Source: CAZART01 sp964487555 (GTDB lineage: Bacteria; Bacteroidota; Rhodothermia; Rhodothermales; VXPQ01). Taken from it: 31,334 nucleotides of DNA. The translations under genes were made by a program, and so were the position numbers. Where the stretch lies: assembly GCA_964487555.1 (NCBI GenBank), contig CAZART010000058.1, positions 1 to 31,334 on the forward strand, written 5' to 3'. The number at the start of each line of letters is the position of its first letter. The first letter of the stretch is position 1. A model generated the notes under the pieces. It had not been told where the DNA came from. It worked only from the letters and a program-made list of their open reading frames with translations, and ran no database searches. This document shows, in pieces, positions 15,119 to 24,227 of this stretch.

Positions 15119-17791
15119 TCACCGAATAAATCGCTCCATGAACTCATAAATGCGGAGGATTCTATCCATCCGTAGCAGAGGATCTCCGGAGCGAGACAAC
15201 TCATGGCCGCTTGTCGGATAGCGCACGTACTCGACAGGGCGCTCAAGAATTTTCAGGCTTTTATACAGTACCTCGCTCTGGGCGACGCCCGTTCGCAAAT
15301 CTTGATCTCCGTGAATGATTAGAAGCGGAGTTTGAATCCGGTCGAGGTACGTGAGCGGCGAATTACGGATCAGGATCTCCGAGACGGATGGCGGCACGTC
15401 AATGGTCGTCGTGCCAAGCGCGCTCGTGTCCGCGATGGACGGATCGGCGGCAAGAGCGAGGGAATCCGCGGTCGCGGTCGTATCCGCCGGCACCATGACG
15501 GCGGCGGTGACGAGGGAATCCGGCGCCGCCGAAGTATCCGCCGCACCGTCGATTGCGGCCGCATGGCGGGGATCTGCGACCGCTGCGGAGTCAACCTCCC
15601 TGTCCCAGGGATAGCCGCCGAAATGCGTCGGTACGAGGCGCCACGCGTTTCCTTCCCCCAGAAAGGTGCCGAGATCGTACACGCCGCGTTGGGCGACGGC
15701 GGCTTTGAAACGATGGTCATGCGCGACGATCCATGCGGTCAGATATCCGGCATACGATCCGCCGGTGACGACCTGACGATTTTCATCCAGCCACGGCTCG
15801 CGTACCACCTCGGACGCTACCTCGAGGACGTCACCAGCCGGGCCTGCTCCCCAATCCTGATAATTCGCACGCCGAAAATCATACCCATATCCGCCCGAAC
15901 CGCGCGGATTACTGAATACAATGCCGTAGCCGCGTGAGGCGAAGAATTGAAACTCATGCCACATCGACGCTTCGCCCGGACCCCACATCGCCGATGGACC
16001 GCCGTGGATCTGGAGCAGAAGCGGATATTCCCCTGTTGAATCGAAAAAGGCCGGCTTCATTATCCAATACTGGATCTGAACGCCGTCGCGAGCCAACGTG
16101 TGCGATTCGGGAAAGCTGAGTCGCTTCTCTACGAGCCACTCCGCATTGTGATCGGTGAGACGTCGATCCGACGTGAACGGCGTGTCGGAGGCGAAGAGTT
16201 CGTACGGATTCGCGGCTTCGGTAGCGACATAGAAGACGGTGGCCGATCCTACGTCGAAGCTTCGAATTCCGCGGTCGAATGACGTAAGGCGTTCAACGGC
16301 CGGGTCATTCTGGATGGGCTGCCACGGGTCGGTCATTATCGAATCCGCCCGAGCGTCCGCGGTATCGGCCGGGGCAACCGACATATCGCCCCGTGCAACC
16401 GCCGAATCGGCCGGGGCAACCGAAGTATCGGCATCGATCACGGCTGTATCGGCCGCTACGGCGGCTGAATCCGGCGTTTCGCCGGAAGCCGGCTCCTGTT
16501 CTTCGGGCGAAGCTTCGACACCGAAAGCCGCCACTCGATACAACGGAAAACCGCCGTTCGAAGCCGCCGTGAAGTAGAGGCGCCACCCGTCGGGCGACCA
16601 CTTCGGCGCCGACGCGGACCGGTCGAAGTCGAGCGTCAGCAGCCGCGCCGTGAGCGCGTCGCCCACCGAAACCACGCCGATTTCGCTCTGGGCGTAGCCG
16701 GCGCGGTCAACCCGCCTCGCTATGAAAGCCACCGAGTTGCCGTCGGGCGCCACGACAGGCGAAGAAATAGAGTAGCCCTCTATCGCGAAGAAAGGCTGCA
16801 TGCCGCTACCGTCCACCGCAGCAGTGTACAACTCCGTGTCCCACACACGGTCGGGATGCTGCTCCGCGCTCACCATACCCGAGACGATCACGCGTGAACC
16901 ATCTGCCATCCATTCCCCGTCCTCGAAATCGTAGTGGCCCCTAGTAATGAGGACGGGCTCAGCCGCCGTATTGGGCTGGACGATGAACCAGTGCTTGTAT
17001 TTCGGCAAATCGTCGAGATCTGTCTCCCCGAGAAAATTCATTCGATGGAATACGCGCGGCTGCCGCCTTGCGGCGTTCGCGTCAAGGTACGCCCGAATCT
17101 CCGCCAAGGAGCCGTTCGGATCGGGGGAGATGTCGTCGGAGTCACTCGGCCGACGGCCCGGTCGCTCAATGGGCCAATCCGGTTCGTCGTTCGTTCGGCT
17201 CCGAACCTGCTCCGAGGTGAGTTTCGACGAAAAAAGAAGGCGCGTCCCATCTGGCGACCACCGAGGCGACGTCGCACCGGACTCGAGATTCGTCACCGCA
17301 TACGCTTCACCTCCCAAGAGAGGGAGGATGAAAATCTGCGGCGTGCCGTCGACCGGCCGCACGAATGCGATCCGATCGCTGTCCGGGTGCCACGCGGGTT
17401 CCGTCGCGCTATGATCTCCTCGCGTGAGTTGCCGGTTATCTGCAGGGCGTAGCGGATCGGCGAGATGAAGATGCGTGCGATATGCGTAGGTCTCCCGGCT
17501 GCGGCCTTCCGAACCGGGATCTGCCTCTACGGTAGAGCCCTTCCGATCGGATATGGGGACGATCGAGCGGACGGAGTAGAGGATTTGACGGCCGTCGGGC
17601 GAAAGCGCGACGTTTCCCAACTCACGAATCTTGAGGAGATCGGTGACGGTGACCGGCTGGTCGCCATCCTGTCCGTGGGCTGCCGGGCAGAGGAACCCGA
17701 CCACGAACAGCATAAGGAGCACCGGACGCCGCATCCACGGGATGTGCCGTGCGCGCGAACCGCTTGAGTACGTTCTCGATGCGCCCTTCAT
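15119..17791 (-). CDS. secreted S9 family prolyl oligopeptidase-like peptidase with two low-complexity inserts
   Basis: S9 enzymes cleave short peptides and are alpha/beta hydrolases capped by a beta-propeller. The N-terminal region has a signal peptide (hydrophobic LLMLFVVGFL, cleavage near AHGQD), then WD40-like PD40 repeats such as SPDGRQILYS, SPRWSPDGTRLLF and APKWSPDGWRLYF. The catalytic domain has the nucleophile S679 in GGSYAGY, D831 in HGDQDLRTG and H863 in SGHELS. Two Ala/Asp/Ser/Thr-rich inserts are seen: about residues 430-485 before the catalytic domain and about 731-805 between the Ser and the Asp. The start at ATG 17791 has GAGG six bases before it; GTG 17815 and ATG 17734 are alternatives. 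Residue numbers use 17791. Confidence 0.92.
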   Translation of the reverse strand: MKGASRTYSSGSRARHIPWMRRPVLLMLFVVGFLCPAAHGQDGDQPVTVTDLLKIRELGNVALSPDGRQILYSVRSIVPISDRKGSTVEADPGSEGRSRETYAYRTHLHLADPLRPADNRQLTRGDHSATEPAWHPDSDRIAFVRPVDGTPQIFILPLLGGEAYAVTNLESGATSPRWSPDGTRLLFSSKLTSEQVRSRTNDEPDWPIERPGRRPSDSDDISPDPNGSLAEIRAYLDANAARRQPRVFHRMNFLGETDLDDLPKYKHWFIVQPNTAAEPVLITRGHYDFEDGEWMADGSRVIVSGMVSAEQHPDRVWDTELYTAAVDGSGMQPFFAIEGYSISSPVVAPDGNSVAFIARRVDRAGYAQSEIGVVSVGDALTARLLTLDFDRSASAPKWSPDGWRLYFTAASNGGFPLYRVAAFGVEASPEEQEPASGETPDSAAVAADTAVIDADTSVAPADSAVARGDMSVAPADTADARADSIMTDPWQPIQNDPAVERLTSFDRGIRSFDVGSATVFYVATEAANPYELFASDTPFTSDRRLTDHNAEWLVEKRLSFPESHTLARDGVQIQYWIMKPAFFDSTGEYPLLLQIHGGPSAMWGPGEASMWHEFQFFASRGYGIVFSNPRGSGGYGYDFRRANYQDWGAGPAGDVLEVASEVVREPWLDENRQVVTGGSYAGYLTAWIVAHDHRFKAAVAQRGVYDLGTFLGEGNAWRLVPTHFGGYPWDREVDSAAVADPRHAAAIDGAADTSAAPDSLVTAAVMVPADTTATADSLALAADPSIADTSALGTTTIDVPPSVSEILIRNSPLTYLDRIQTPLLIIHGDQDLRTGVAQSEVLYKSLKILERPVEYVRYPTSGHELSRSGDPLLRMDRILRIYEFMERFIR

Positions 17792-18238
17792 GCGCGCCTC
17801 ATTTGACAACAACACAGCCTGCGGTCGTACTGGAGTGGAGATATTTCAATGGTTGAAGGACCTGCGGCGGCAGGACGACGTGGGGACGCCGTGCTTCCAG
17901 CGAAGATGGGCCGTTACGCGCCTGGGGAGCGTGCCGGTCCCACCCTGCATGATCAAACCAAACCGAGCGCACGGGAATCCCGTTCCGCGTTACAATTCGT
18001 TACAGAGAGGGTAGGATCCCTTTTGTTGCATTGTACCATGGGCGTTTTAAATTAAGACGCTGCATTGCGCTCATTTAAAGAAACGCACAGCGTCGTTCAT
18101 CCCTTTCTTTTTTTTAGTAACTTTCGCCTCATTCTTCCACGCGCAGGAGGTTGATTATCGCGTGCGTGGGGACCGATCGTGAGGAAATGAGTCGGGTCGG
18201 AATTCGCGGGAATCGTATCACCTACTTGAAGATCATAC
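17792..18238. other. long divergent intergenic region upstream of the UpxY-like gene
   Basis: This spacer of about 450 bases has no credible gene; its small open frames show no signal peptide, domain or ribosome binding site. It must hold promoters for the S9 gene and for the NusG-like gene. An AT-rich segment (about 18021-18055) precedes the hairpin described separately and could contain a plus-strand promoter. Confidence 0.5.
18056..18115 (+). terminator. hairpin plus T-tract, possible leader attenuator
   Basis: GACGCTG (18056-18062) pairs with CAGCGTC (18088-18094), and inside it TGCG (18066-18069) pairs with CGCA (18084-18087). A pyrimidine-rich stretch follows, with eight T at 18108-18115. 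The gap of 13 bases between stem and T-run is longer than in a standard terminator. No plus-strand gene ends nearby, so if it acts it would be in the leader of the UpxY-like gene. Confidence 0.35.
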
Positions 18239-18745
18239 ATGGGCCATCAATCTTTCTGGCGTGTCTTCTACACGTTTCCACGCGCCGAGAAGAAATGCGA
18301 AGATCGTTTGTACGATCGTCACATCGATGTCTTTCTTCCGCAATACACGGTTATCCGCCAGTGGAGTGACCGCAAGAAAAAGGTCGTAGAACCGCTCTTC
18401 AGGAACTACATCTTCGCGAAGGTCGACGAGCGGGATCGTCTTCGCGTGCTGCAGACCGACGGCATCGTGCGCTGCGTCACGTTCAACGGCCGGCCGGCCG
18501 TCGTGCCGGACGAGGAGATCGATGCCGTTCGGCGCGCGATCAGTGGTGAAGGCGAATTCGCCGTAGTCGACTACGTTCCGAGGCCGAAGCTCGGAAGCAA
18601 AGTCGTCGTGATCGAGGGCCCGATGAGAGGCCTTCGCGGGGAAGTCGAGGAGCACCGTGGCCAAACTCATCTGCTCGTCTCGGTCGCTGCCGTCCGGCAA
18701 GCGCTTCGGATCAATGTTCCGGCGCAGTGGGTTCAGGCTGCGTAA
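18239..18745 (+). CDS. UpxY/NusG-family transcription antitermination factor
   Basis: This 168-residue protein has an NGN domain (about residues 5-100) beginning FWRVFYTFPRAEKKCEDRL and including DVFLPQY, KKKVVEPLFRNYIFAKVD and VRCVTFNGRPAVVPDEEI. A KOW domain follows (about 115-165), with GSKVVVIEGPMRGLRGEVEE. This matches the RfaH/LoaP/UpxY specialised NusG paralogues, which bind RNA polymerase and RNA and prevent early termination in particular operons. In Bacteroides, UpxY genes head capsule loci. Here no polysaccharide genes follow; the stop overlaps the start of an alpha/beta hydrolase by one base (TAATG). Its target operon is therefore probably elsewhere, or the link has been lost. Housekeeping NusG usually sits beside secE and ribosomal genes, which are absent here. 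Confidence 0.9.
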   Translation: MGHQSFWRVFYTFPRAEKKCEDRLYDRHIDVFLPQYTVIRQWSDRKKKVVEPLFRNYIFAKVDERDRLRVLQTDGIVRCVTFNGRPAVVPDEEIDAVRRAISGEGEFAVVDYVPRPKLGSKVVVIEGPMRGLRGEVEEHRGQTHLLVSVAAVRQALRINVPAQWVQAA

Positions 18746-19527
18746 TGCCTGACAAGCCAGTGCGATTGTCATACAAGAAATACGGTGACGGGGACCCTCT
18801 GGTCATCCTCCACGGATTACTTGGCTCCAGCGGTAACTGGCACACGCTGGCCCGCTCGGTGTTTTGTCGATACTTCACCGTATATACGATCGACCAGCGG
18901 AATCACGGCCGTTCGCCGCACGCCGACCGGATCGACTATCCGATCATGGCCGCCGACCTGCTTAGTTTCTTTGAAGACCACGCCATCGAGAAGGGCCGCC
19001 TCATCGGGCACTCTATGGGTGGGAAAACGGCCATGGAGTTCGCTCTTAGCCATCCGGAACGGGTCGATCGGCTCCTCGTCGTCGACATTGCTCCGAAGGA
19101 GTATCCGCCCAGCCACCAGTCGATCATCGAGGCGCTGCGTGATGTGGATCTCTCAGGAATAAGTTCGCGGGCCGATGTCGATCACGTGCTCGCCGATCGC
19201 ATTCCGGCCCCGCCTATCCGCCGCTTCTTACTGAAGAACCTCTCGTACTCTACCACGAAAAATCGATATGAGTGGGAGCTGAATCTGGACGCTATTCACG
19301 AGAGCTATTCCCTCCTGAACGCACCCATTGAGAATGGAAGGACGTTCGAAGGTCCGACGCTCTTCGTGCGCGGTGCGGAGTCGGACTACGTCGTAGACGC
19401 CGATGAGAAGGCCATCAAGAAGCTCTTCCCGAAAGCCGAGTTTAAGACGATCGAGAAGGCCGGGCATTGGGTCCATGCCGATCAGCCCGAGGATTTCGCC
19501 GAAGCAGCCGTCGATTTCCTTGGCTAG
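18745..19527 (+). CDS. alpha/beta fold hydrolase (YbfF-like esterase)
   Basis: The 260-residue protein has an oxyanion-hole region VILHGLLGSSGNWHTLA, IDQRNHGRSPH, the nucleophile elbow GHSMGGKTAMEFA with S90, a likely acid residue in GAESDYV and the catalytic His in KAGHWVHADQPEDF. This order matches the E. coli YbfF/human ABHD11 branch of alpha/beta hydrolases, thought to be acyl esterases. The true substrate is unknown. The start at ATG 18745 shares one base with the upstream stop (TAATG), suggesting coupled translation with the UpxY-like factor. An extended frame to 18727 is less likely. Confidence 0.9.
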   Translation: MPDKPVRLSYKKYGDGDPLVILHGLLGSSGNWHTLARSVFCRYFTVYTIDQRNHGRSPHADRIDYPIMAADLLSFFEDHAIEKGRLIGHSMGGKTAMEFALSHPERVDRLLVVDIAPKEYPPSHQSIIEALRDVDLSGISSRADVDHVLADRIPAPPIRRFLLKNLSYSTTKNRYEWELNLDAIHESYSLLNAPIENGRTFEGPTLFVRGAESDYVVDADEKAIKKLFPKAEFKTIEKAGHWVHADQPEDFAEAAVDFLG

Positions 19528-19691
19528 CACCTGCCGCTCCGGGTTTCGACGCGGCGGCTCCTAACCTGCGGCGAACCAAATTCCTGAACGCATCGTTGGT
19601 CCTACTCTGTAGCGCGAGCGTCTTTGCCGCGCCATTTCTTTCGGCGGGTGAAGTCCATTTCGTTAGCAGCTAACGCGAGCCCCTGTTTTCC

Positions 19692-22600
19692 ATGAAGGAG
19701 ACTTTCGAAAAGCTTCATCAGATCCTGAGTGAACGTATCCTTGTGCTGGACGGCGCGATGGGTACGATGATCCAGCGATACAACCTGGATGAAGCCGATT
19801 TTCGCGGCCGCCAATTCGCGGATCATCCGGGCGAATTAAAGGGGAACAGCGACGTATTGTCCCTCACCCGGCCGGACGTAATCGGAGAGATCCACGCCGC
19901 ATTTCTCGAAGCCGGTGCCGACGTCATTGAGACGAATACGTTCACCGCGACGACGGTCGCCCAGGCAGATTACCACCTGGAATCGGCCGTTCGAGACATC
20001 AACATCGCCGCCGCTCGCATCGCGCGTGAGGCAGCGGATCGTTATGCGGAAGCGACGCCGGAGAAGCCGCGGTTCGTGGCCGGCGCGATGGGACCGATGA
20101 ATAAATCGTTGTCCCTCTCACCGGACGTGAGTGATCCGGGGTACCGCGCCGTCAGCTTCGACGAAGTCGTGCGGGCGTACCGAGAACAGGCTGAAGCCTT
20201 AATCGCCGGCGGTGTCGACGTCCTGCTCATCGAGACGGTTTTCGACACGCTGAATTGCAAAGCAGCGCTCTACGCCATCCAGGAGATATTTGATGATACC
20301 GGTCGGCCGTTACCGGTGATGATCTCCGGGACGATCGTAGATCAAAGTGGGCGCACGCTATCCGGCCAGACCCCCGAGGCGTTCTGGCTCTCGGTATCGC
20401 ATATGCCGCACCTCCTCAGCGTGGGGCTCAACTGCGCCCTCGGCTCCGAGCAGATGCGGCCATACATCGAAGAGCTTTCCGGCGCTGCAACGGTCTTTAC
20501 GAGTCTGTACCCGAATGCCGGTCTTCCCAACGAATTCGGCGGGTACGACGAGACGGCCGCGTTCATGGCTGAACAGTTGGAAGACTATGCGGAGAGCGGC
20601 TTCGTCAACCTGGTTGGCGGCTGCTGTGGCACGACGCCCGAGCACATTCGCGCCATCGCGGCTGCCGCGGCCCGCCACCAACCGCGGCGGATTCCCGAGC
20701 CCCCGAAGTACCTGCGGCTCAGCGGCCTCGAGCCGCTCACCATCCGCCCCGAAACAAACTTCGTCAACATCGGCGAGCGCACGAACGTCACCGGCTCTCG
20801 CCGGTTCGCCCGCCTGATCAAGGAGGGCAATTACGAAGCAGCGATATCCGTGGCGCGCGATCAGGTCGAAAACGGGGCCCAGCTCATCGACGTCAACATG
20901 GACGAGGGAATGCTCGATTCCGAGGCGGCGATGGTCAAGCTCCTCAACCTGATCGCCTCCGAACCGGACATCGCGCGCGTACCGATCGTCATCGACTCCT
21001 CGAAATGGTCCGTTATCGAGGCCGGGCTCAAATGCGTGCAGGGAAAAGGCATAGTCAATTCCATCAGCCTGAAGGAAGGCGAGAAATCGTTCGTCGAGCA
21101 GGCGCGGCTCGTGCGCCGCTACGGTGCGGCCGTCATCGTCATGGCATTCGATGAGGATGGCCAGGCCGACACGGTGGACCGCCGCAAGGCCATCTGCGAA
21201 CGAGCCTACCGCATTCTGACGGAACAGGTCGGATTTCCGCCCCAGGACGTCGTTTTTGATCCGAATATTTTTGCGATCGCTACCGGCATTTCCGAGCACA
21301 ACCGGTATGCGATCGACTACATCGAAGTCACGAAGTGGATCAAGGAGAACTTACCGTATGCTAAAGTGAGCGGAGGGGTCTCTAACCTGTCGTTCTCTTT
21401 CCGCGGCAATAACCGCGTTCGCGAGGCCATGCATTCCGCATTTCTATACCATGCCATCAAGGCGGGAATGGATATGGGCATTGTAAATGCAGGGCAGATG
21501 GAGGTGTATGATGAAATCCCGGACGAATTGCTTGAGCGCGTTGAGGACGTCTTGTTCGATCGCCGCGATGACGCCACCGAACGGCTCGTCGATCTGGCCG
21601 AGAAATATGCCGGCGAAGGCGGCGTACAGCAGGGCCCGAAGCTTGAATGGCGCGAAGCGCCGGTGGAGGAGCGAATCAAGCATGCCCTCGTGAAAGGAAT
21701 TGTGGACTTCGCCGAAGAGGACGCCGAAGAAGCGAGGCAGAAGTACGAGAGCCCCCTTGATGTGATAGAAGGCCCCTTGATGGAAGGGATGAACGTCGTC
21801 GGCGATCTCTTCGGATCGGGCAAGATGTTTCTTCCGCAGGTCGTCAAGAGTGCCCGCGTGATGAAGAAGGCGGTGGCCTACTTGATCCCTTATATCGAAG
21901 AGGAGAAGAGGCAGCGCAAAGACACAACCCCGCGGGCGAAGGTGCTGCTCGCCACGGTAAAGGGCGACGTGCACGACATCGGGAAGAATATCGTCGGCGT
22001 CGTGCTTGCGTGCAACAATTATGAGGTTATCGATCTGGGCGTAATGGTCCCGGCCGAGAAGATCCTCGATGCGGCCGTCGAACAGAAGGTGGACGTCATT
22101 GGACTTAGCGGGCTGATCACGCCTTCGCTGGATGAGATGGTGCACGTGGCCAGGGAGATGACGCGGCGCCACTTCGATCGACCGCTCCTCATTGGAGGCG
22201 CGACTACGTCGAAGATCCACACCGCGGTCAAGATCGAACCCGGCTACGGCCACGGCGTGATTCACGTGCTGGATGCCTCGCGGAGCGTCGGCGTCGTCAA
22301 TCAGCTCATGTCCGGCGCACGCAGCGCCTATCTCGACGAGACCCGGCGCGAATACGATCGTCTCCGCGTACAGCACAGCCAACGAACGGCATCGAAACCG
22401 TACCTTTCGCTCGGCGAAGCACGCGAGAACCGGTTTACCTGTGATTGGCGGAAGACGCCGATCACCACGCCTACCGCCATCGGAGTGATGGCGCTTCCAG
22501 ATTTTTCCCTCGAAGAGATCCGTCGATATATCGACTGGTCGCCGTTTTTTATCACGTGGCAGCTCAAAGGTAAATATCCGAAGATATTCGACTCAGCCGA

Positions 22601-23405
22601 GGTGGGCGCCGAGGCGGTGAAGCTGTTCGATGATGCAAACCGTTTGCTCGATCGCATCATCGAGGAGAAACTGCTGACTGCGAGCGGCGTGCTCGGGCTT
22701 TGGCCGGCCAACAGCGCCGGCGACGACGTCGAGGTTTACGCCGGTGAGGATCGCTCGCAATTGCAGATGGTGCTGCACACGTTGCGACAGCAGGCCCAGA
22801 AAACGCCCGGCCGGCCGAATCGCGCGCTGGCCGATTTCGTCGCACCGAAGGAGTCGGGCATCCCCGACTACGTGGGCGCGTTCGCCGTAACGGCAGGCCT
22901 GGGCATCGAGGAGCCGCTCGAACGGTTCAAACAGGACCATGACGACTATAACATAATCATGCTCAAGGCGCTTGCCGATCGGCTTGCCGAAGCTTTCGCC
23001 GAGTTGCTCCACGCGAGGGTTCGCAGGGAGCTTTGGGGCTATGCGCCTGACGAAGACCTGTCCAATGAAGACCTCGTCCGTGAGCGGTACCGAGGAATTC
23101 GGCCGGCACCGGGTTACCCGGCCTGCCCCGACCATACGGAGAAGACGCTCCTTTGGGATCTTCTGGATGCGGAAGCCGCCATCGGCATTACGCTTACCGA
23201 AAGCCTCGCGATGTACCCCGCGGCGTCAGTATGCGGGCTCTACTTCGCCCACCCCGATGCGTCTTACTTCAATGTTGGGAAGATCGGCCGAGATCAGGTG
23301 TTAGATTACGCTCATCGGAAGGACATGGCCGTGGCCGACGTCGAACGCTGGTTGTCCACGCGTCTCAACTACGAACCGGCTGCCGAGGCTGCTGAAGCCG
23401 CGTAA
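19692..23405 (+). CDS. metH: cobalamin-dependent methionine synthase MetH
   Basis: MetH transfers a methyl group from 5-methyltetrahydrofolate through methylcobalamin to homocysteine. All four modules are present in 1237 residues. The homocysteine domain has zinc ligands C248 in GLNCALG and C311/C312 in GGCCGTTPEH. The folate (pterin-binding) domain starts at about residue 350 with NIGERTNVTGSRRF. The cap and B12 domain carry the cobalt-ligating H761 in DVHDIGKNIVG. The activation domain (about 900-1220) has RPAPGYPACPDHTEK for S-adenosylmethionine. The ATG at 19692 begins the conserved opening LDGAMGTMIQRY within 30 residues. I saw neither a cobalamin nor a SAM riboswitch in the 164-base leader. 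A short A/E-rich tail ends the protein. Confidence 0.98.
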   Translation: MKETFEKLHQILSERILVLDGAMGTMIQRYNLDEADFRGRQFADHPGELKGNSDVLSLTRPDVIGEIHAAFLEAGADVIETNTFTATTVAQADYHLESAVRDINIAAARIAREAADRYAEATPEKPRFVAGAMGPMNKSLSLSPDVSDPGYRAVSFDEVVRAYREQAEALIAGGVDVLLIETVFDTLNCKAALYAIQEIFDDTGRPLPVMISGTIVDQSGRTLSGQTPEAFWLSVSHMPHLLSVGLNCALGSEQMRPYIEELSGAATVFTSLYPNAGLPNEFGGYDETAAFMAEQLEDYAESGFVNLVGGCCGTTPEHIRAIAAAAARHQPRRIPEPPKYLRLSGLEPLTIRPETNFVNIGERTNVTGSRRFARLIKEGNYEAAISVARDQVENGAQLIDVNMDEGMLDSEAAMVKLLNLIASEPDIARVPIVIDSSKWSVIEAGLKCVQGKGIVNSISLKEGEKSFVEQARLVRRYGAAVIVMAFDEDGQADTVDRRKAICERAYRILTEQVGFPPQDVVFDPNIFAIATGISEHNRYAIDYIEVTKWIKENLPYAKVSGGVSNLSFSFRGNNRVREAMHSAFLYHAIKAGMDMGIVNAGQMEVYDEIPDELLERVEDVLFDRRDDATERLVDLAEKYAGEGGVQQGPKLEWREAPVEERIKHALVKGIVDFAEEDAEEARQKYESPLDVIEGPLMEGMNVVGDLFGSGKMFLPQVVKSARVMKKAVAYLIPYIEEEKRQRKDTTPRAKVLLATVKGDVHDIGKNIVGVVLACNNYEVIDLGVMVPAEKILDAAVEQKVDVIGLSGLITPSLDEMVHVAREMTRRHFDRPLLIGGATTSKIHTAVKIEPGYGHGVIHVLDASRSVGVVNQLMSGARSAYLDETRREYDRLRVQHSQRTASKPYLSLGEARENRFTCDWRKTPITTPTAIGVMALPDFSLEEIRRYIDWSPFFITWQLKGKYPKIFDSAEVGAEAVKLFDDANRLLDRIIEEKLLTASGVLGLWPANSAGDDVEVYAGEDRSQLQMVLHTLRQQAQKTPGRPNRALADFVAPKESGIPDYVGAFAVTAGLGIEEPLERFKQDHDDYNIIMLKALADRLAEAFAELLHARVRRELWGYAPDEDLSNEDLVRERYRGIRPAPGYPACPDHTEKTLLWDLLDAEAAIGITLTESLAMYPAASVCGLYFAHPDASYFNVGKIGRDQVLDYAHRKDMAVADVERWLSTRLNYEPAAEAAEAA

Positions 23406-23434
23406 GAGTCGGGGAACGCGCTTAATTCTTATAT

Positions 23435-23540
23435 TGACCGGAAAAGGGGTCATAGGACATTGACTGGGAGATGAATCGTAGGAAATAGGAGATGGTTTCT
23501 ACCTACGACCGGGCAGACGATTTCCGATCTCCTATCTCCC
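23435..23540. other. structured spacer between metH and bioY with nested inverted repeats
   Basis: A small hairpin TGACC/GGTCA (23435-23439 with 23448-23452) is followed by a larger one. Its outer arms are GGGAGAT (23466-23472) and ATCTCCC (23534-23540), with inner arms CGTAGG (23477-23482) and CCTACG (23502-23507). Much of the element also reads as AGGAGAT/ATCTCCT-like 7-bp units. No T-tract follows, so it is not a standard terminator; a role in regulating bioY or ending metH transcription is possible. Confidence 0.5.
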
Positions 23541-23569
23541 CGGACTAACGACACCGCGATATTCAATCA

Positions 23570-24154
23570 ATGGCTACATCTGCTCTCAAATTATCAGCCG
23601 GCATCGCCCCTATCGACGCCCTTCGCAACGAACGCGCTTCGGCCTCGATTCAGGTGCTCGGCATTCTCGGCTTCGCCGCGTTAACGGCGCTCGGCGCGCA
23701 GGTGCGGCTCTACGTATGGGAAGTCCCGTTCACGCTACAAACGCTGGCCGTCTACGGCAGCGGTTTGTATCTCGGGTGGCGAAACGGAATGCTGGCACAG
23801 GTTCTCTATCTCGCGCTGGGGCTCTTCATGCCGGTATATGCGGGAGATGGGCACGGGATCTCGTATCTTCTCGGCGCCGTCTCGGCAGGCTATCTGATCG
23901 GATACCCGCTCTCCGCGGCTGTCGTCGGCCTCCTATCGCGTCGCTGGAATTCCCTTACGGGCAGTACGCTCTCGATGGTTGCGGGATCACTCGTCCTCTT
24001 CACGTGCGGAGTCGTTTGGTTGCATTACGCGGCGGGCCATGCGACGTGGTTTGAATCGCTCGACAAAGGCTGGTTTCGATTCATTCCTGTAGACATCGCC
24101 AAGATGTTGATGGTCAGCATACTGTACACCGGAAGCCGCCGGCTCCTCCGCTAG
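23570..24154 (+). CDS. bioY: biotin transporter BioY (ECF S component)
   Basis: BioY is the substrate-binding membrane subunit of energy-coupling-factor biotin transporters. The 194-residue protein has about six hydrophobic segments. BioY-type motifs include TALGAQVRLYV, VPFTLQTLAVYGSGLYLG, LYLALGLFMPVYAG, GYLIGYPLSAAVVG and, near the end, RFIPVDIAKML. No ecfA/ecfT (bioMN) genes are adjacent, as is common for solitary BioY, which may use a shared energising module. The ATG at 23570 leaves an N-terminal tail of about 25 residues. Transcription probably ends at the hairpin at 24178. Confidence 0.94.
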   Translation: MATSALKLSAGIAPIDALRNERASASIQVLGILGFAALTALGAQVRLYVWEVPFTLQTLAVYGSGLYLGWRNGMLAQVLYLALGLFMPVYAGDGHGISYLLGAVSAGYLIGYPLSAAVVGLLSRRWNSLTGSTLSMVAGSLVLFTCGVVWLHYAAGHATWFESLDKGWFRFIPVDIAKMLMVSILYTGSRRLLR

Positions 24155-24177
24155 TCTCTCAAGAAACGGTACGTAGA

Positions 24178-24208
24178 GGGCGCCGCTTGCGAGGGTGGTG
24201 CCCTTTTT
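24178..24208 (+). terminator. intrinsic terminator after bioY
   Basis: GGGCGCC (24178-24184) pairs with GGTGCCC (24197-24203), including one G-T pair, over a 12-base loop, and TTTTT follows at once (24204-24208). It lies 24 bases after the bioY stop and 20 before the next start codon, so it should separate the two transcripts. Confidence 0.75.
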
Positions 24209-24227
24209 GCATGAGATGGGTTCGCCT

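Noticed and set aside
19528..19691. Cobalamin or SAM riboswitch before metH, or a small secreted peptide (frame ending 19673)
   Set aside because: None of the conserved riboswitch boxes were recognised. The peptide frame starts inside the hydrolase gene and has no plausible start of its own.
20358..21299. Minus-strand frame of about 313 codons inside metH
   Set aside because: It lies wholly antisense to conserved metH sequence and shows no family features.
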